Origin: Blumeriella jaapii | Lineage: Eukaryota; Ascomycota; Leotiomycetes; Helotiales; Drepanopezizaceae | DNA length: 64,000 nucleotides | NCBI GenBank assembly: GCA_009599575.1 | Contig: VWND01000095.1 | Coordinates: forward strand, 744,001 to 808,000 | Reading direction: 5' to 3' | In this document: one piece after another, positions 62,038 through 64,000 of the stretch | Position numbering within the stretch: position 1 is the stretch's first letter | Layout: each line of letters begins with the position of its first letter | Translations under genes and position numbers: made by a program | The notes under the pieces: generated by a model | Told to the model about the DNA's origin: nothing | The model's input: the letters and a program-made list of their open reading frames with translations, nothing else | The model's database searches: none

Positions 62038-63204
62038 ATGCTGATCGGCATCTGTGGAGGTACCCGGCGATCATGCCTACGATGCCGACACGACTGACAA
62101 CTGCTCAGGGATCTGCTCCGGCAAGCAGACCATCGCCAACTATCTCGTTGAGCACCATGCATTTACCCAATTACACCTGAGGCAAAAGCCTCTGGGGCGA
62201 TTCACTGATTTGAATCGTGACGAGCAAAACCGACATATAGAGGAAGCTCGGTTTGCGGGGACCGGATCTACCAACGGCACGAGCACGAAGACACCAGAGC
62301 CGCACATCTTTAACACCGCAGATGACCTACTGGACTTTGTTACGAAGAAGTGGCAGCGGCTCTGGCTGATAACAGATCTCTTTTCGGAAGCTATCCTCGA
62401 CAAGCTCGACAAGCGGCCATTCTTCATCCTCGTCAGCGTAGATGCGCCTGTCCATGTGCGGTGGAAGCGATCTAGGAACCGAATGCTGAACAACGCCGTT
62501 GCGTCAAATGACACGCTTGGGCTTGAGGCATTTGTCCTCGAATCAGATAAGAACCTCTACGATCCGCACCATGGCCTTCTCCCTCTCATGTCTCGCGCTA
62601 CGATCAAGCTGCTCAATACTTCATCAGATATCGCACATCTCTATGCAAGGCTGTCCGAAGTGAAGTTCTTGAACAACGACCGGCTGCGGCCGACTTGGGA
62701 CCAGTATTTTATGCAGCTGGCATCTCTGGGCGCACAGCGGAGCAATTGCATGAAGAGGAGAGTCGGGTGTGTCGTGGTCGAGGACAAAAGAGTGATCAGC
62801 ACCGGGTACAATGGTACACCAAGAGGCCTCAAGAATTGCACGGATGGAGGCTGTCCAAGATGCAATGATGGACAAGGATCTGGCGTGGGTTTGGGCACTT
62901 GCTTATGCTTGCATGCTGAGGAAAACGCCCTGCTGGAGGCTGGTAGGGCAAGGATCAGAAAAGGAACCGTCCTCTACTGCGACACATGTCCATGCCTCAC
63001 CTGCAGTATCAAGATTGTGCAAGTGGGAATCAGCGAGGTCGTTTACAGCCAGGGATACTGTATGGATGGAGATACAGCGGAGGTTTTCAAGCAAGCTGGA
63101 GTCCGTCTGCGACAGTTCATTCCGGTATATGATTTACTCCTGTGGACTGTCTATGTGCTAACGTGTTAAAGACTGCTGATGGTATGATACATCTAGAAAA
63201 GTAG
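62038..63204 (+). CDS. DCD1: deoxycytidylate (dCMP) deaminase with N-terminal P-loop region
   Basis: Three exons: 62038-62059 (a 22-nt first exon), 62109-63124 and 63172-63204, 356 residues. It converts dCMP to dUMP for thymidylate synthesis. The first two exons join as MLIGICGGICSGKQTIANYL, a Walker-A-like loop (GGICSGK), as found at the start of fungal Dcd1. The deaminase domain has RVGCVVVEDKRVISTGYNGTPRG, the zinc His and proton-shuttle Glu in LHAEENAL (H276, E278), and CPCLTC with zinc Cys 303 and 306; this is the CDA-fold dCMP deaminase signature. I prefer a third exon: a 47-nt intron with a CTAAC branch site gives FIPTADGMIHLEK and a stop at 63204. Reading through instead gives a less typical tail ending at 63169. 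It is divergent from ATG7. Confidence 0.93.
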
Positions 63205-63959
63205 GACAGGACCTGTATTTTGTCTTTGTGATTACAATGATACCCAGGAAGTTGACAGTGTCGGCCCCGACTCGTCTGCTATCGTCTACTTCGGGCCCGC
63301 GACGAGCCTATCATATCAGTCGAGTCAATTACCGTTTTCTCTAATCCTGTTCAGTGGTACCAATCTCAGGATGTAACCTCTACAAAGTACGCTCTCCCAA
63401 TGGGAAACGACGGCTCGCTAAGGTCGTCACGATCTACAGCTCTGTGTATCGCCACTAGAGCCATAGGGTTGGGACTCGCCCGGCAGGATGCTATAGGACC
63501 AAAGCATACTTTGCGTGTGTAGTGAGGGCTCGCCGATTGCCGTTTGTATTACCGTCACGTACCACCAATCTACTGCTCATGCGTTTCTGATTGAGAGGTC
63601 CGGGCCCTCCTCTGGGTCACATCCGAGCACAAGTAAACCGGCCACTCCCAGATCTCTGTGTTCCGGTCAACTGGGACCTGTAGATCATGTCCTCATTAAT
63701 CGTAGCGATCATGGAATGAGGTTCTTGAAGCGAACGGATTCGACCATGTGAACGGAAAGCGACCGTTGAATGAGATCCGGTCTCCTGGAATCGATGTTGG
63801 TGCTACAAGGAGCATCACTGTCCTTCCTCCAAAGGTTCACCAGTACTTATGCATTCGCCATGCCCTCCAACCTAAGAGTCTACTGTCGCTTTTATAAAGT
63901 CTCTTTCTTACAGCGAGTATAATAAATTCCAGACACATTTCACATTTTAAACATACACA
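63205..63959. other. intergenic, right part
   Basis: No gene seen. Contains a TATAAA at 63893-63898, about 65 bp before a possible start codon at 63960. Confidence 0.5.
63893..63898 (+). promoter_or_regulatory. TATA-like box before the edge ORF
   Basis: TATAAA 62-67 bp before the ATG at 63960, followed by a pyrimidine-rich then ACATTTCACATTTTAAACAT-type leader, typical of fungal 5' ends. Confidence 0.4.
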
Positions 63960-64000
63960 ATGTCGTCTAGCAGCACCACCTTAAAGCCAGGGAGCTCTGA
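63960..64000 (+). CDS. possible 5' end of a gene truncated by the window edge
   Basis: The ATG at 63960 opens a frame (MSSSSTTLKPGSS) that is uninterrupted to the window end. The A-rich CACAATGTCG context is a good fungal start context and a TATA-like box lies just upstream. Thirteen codons are too few to name a product. Confidence 0.35.
   Translation, partial: MSSSSTTLKPGSS

Overview
This is a nuclear window from a filamentous ascomycete (Pezizomycotina). Genes are split by short introns (about 40-160 nt) with GTATGT/GTAAGT-like donors. Gene order mixes strands, intergenic DNA is rich in microsatellites, and several products are typical of filamentous fungi: NADPH nitrate reductase, CIA84, ATG7, an FHA-forkhead factor and a fungal aquaporin. 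A dothideomycete is my best guess, from the style of the C2H2 proteins and the long acidic N-terminus of the nitrate reductase; this is inference only.

Layout. 1-8.2 kb: C2H2 zinc-finger genes, all on the minus strand; two adjacent modules may be one fused gene. 8.2-13 kb: mostly intergenic microsatellite DNA with one small Cys/His-rich ORF. 13-17.5 kb: a DAP1-like haem-binding protein, an MGR3-like mitochondrial TPR protein and a WW-domain protein. 17.5-26 kb: AT-richer DNA around a large, repeat-rich, intrinsically disordered protein of unknown function. 26-28 kb: an aquaporin. 31-40 kb: an accessory-looking block with a secreted covalent-flavin oxidoreductase, a decayed alpha/beta-hydrolase, a phytanoyl-CoA-dioxygenase-like enzyme and a secreted GH78 alpha-L-rhamnosidase. 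43.5-63.2 kb: conserved housekeeping genes, namely an FHA-forkhead factor, an AhpC/TSA-like protein, DML1/Misato, nitrate reductase, CIA84, ATG7 and dCMP deaminase. Between the forkhead and AhpC genes lies 1.3 kb of dense minisatellite. A possible gene start runs off the right edge.

The genes do not form one pathway. The clearest functional island is 31-40 kb (oxidation and sugar release, partly decayed).

The most notable pattern is technical or evolutionary. Five otherwise conserved genes (DAP1, the WW protein, forkhead, nitrate reductase, CIA84) each show one reading-frame break equivalent to a single-base indel, several at or beside homopolymers. Consensus indel error is the simplest explanation, but real inactivation is possible for any one of them. 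I saw no rRNA, convincing tRNA, CRISPR array or intact transposon.
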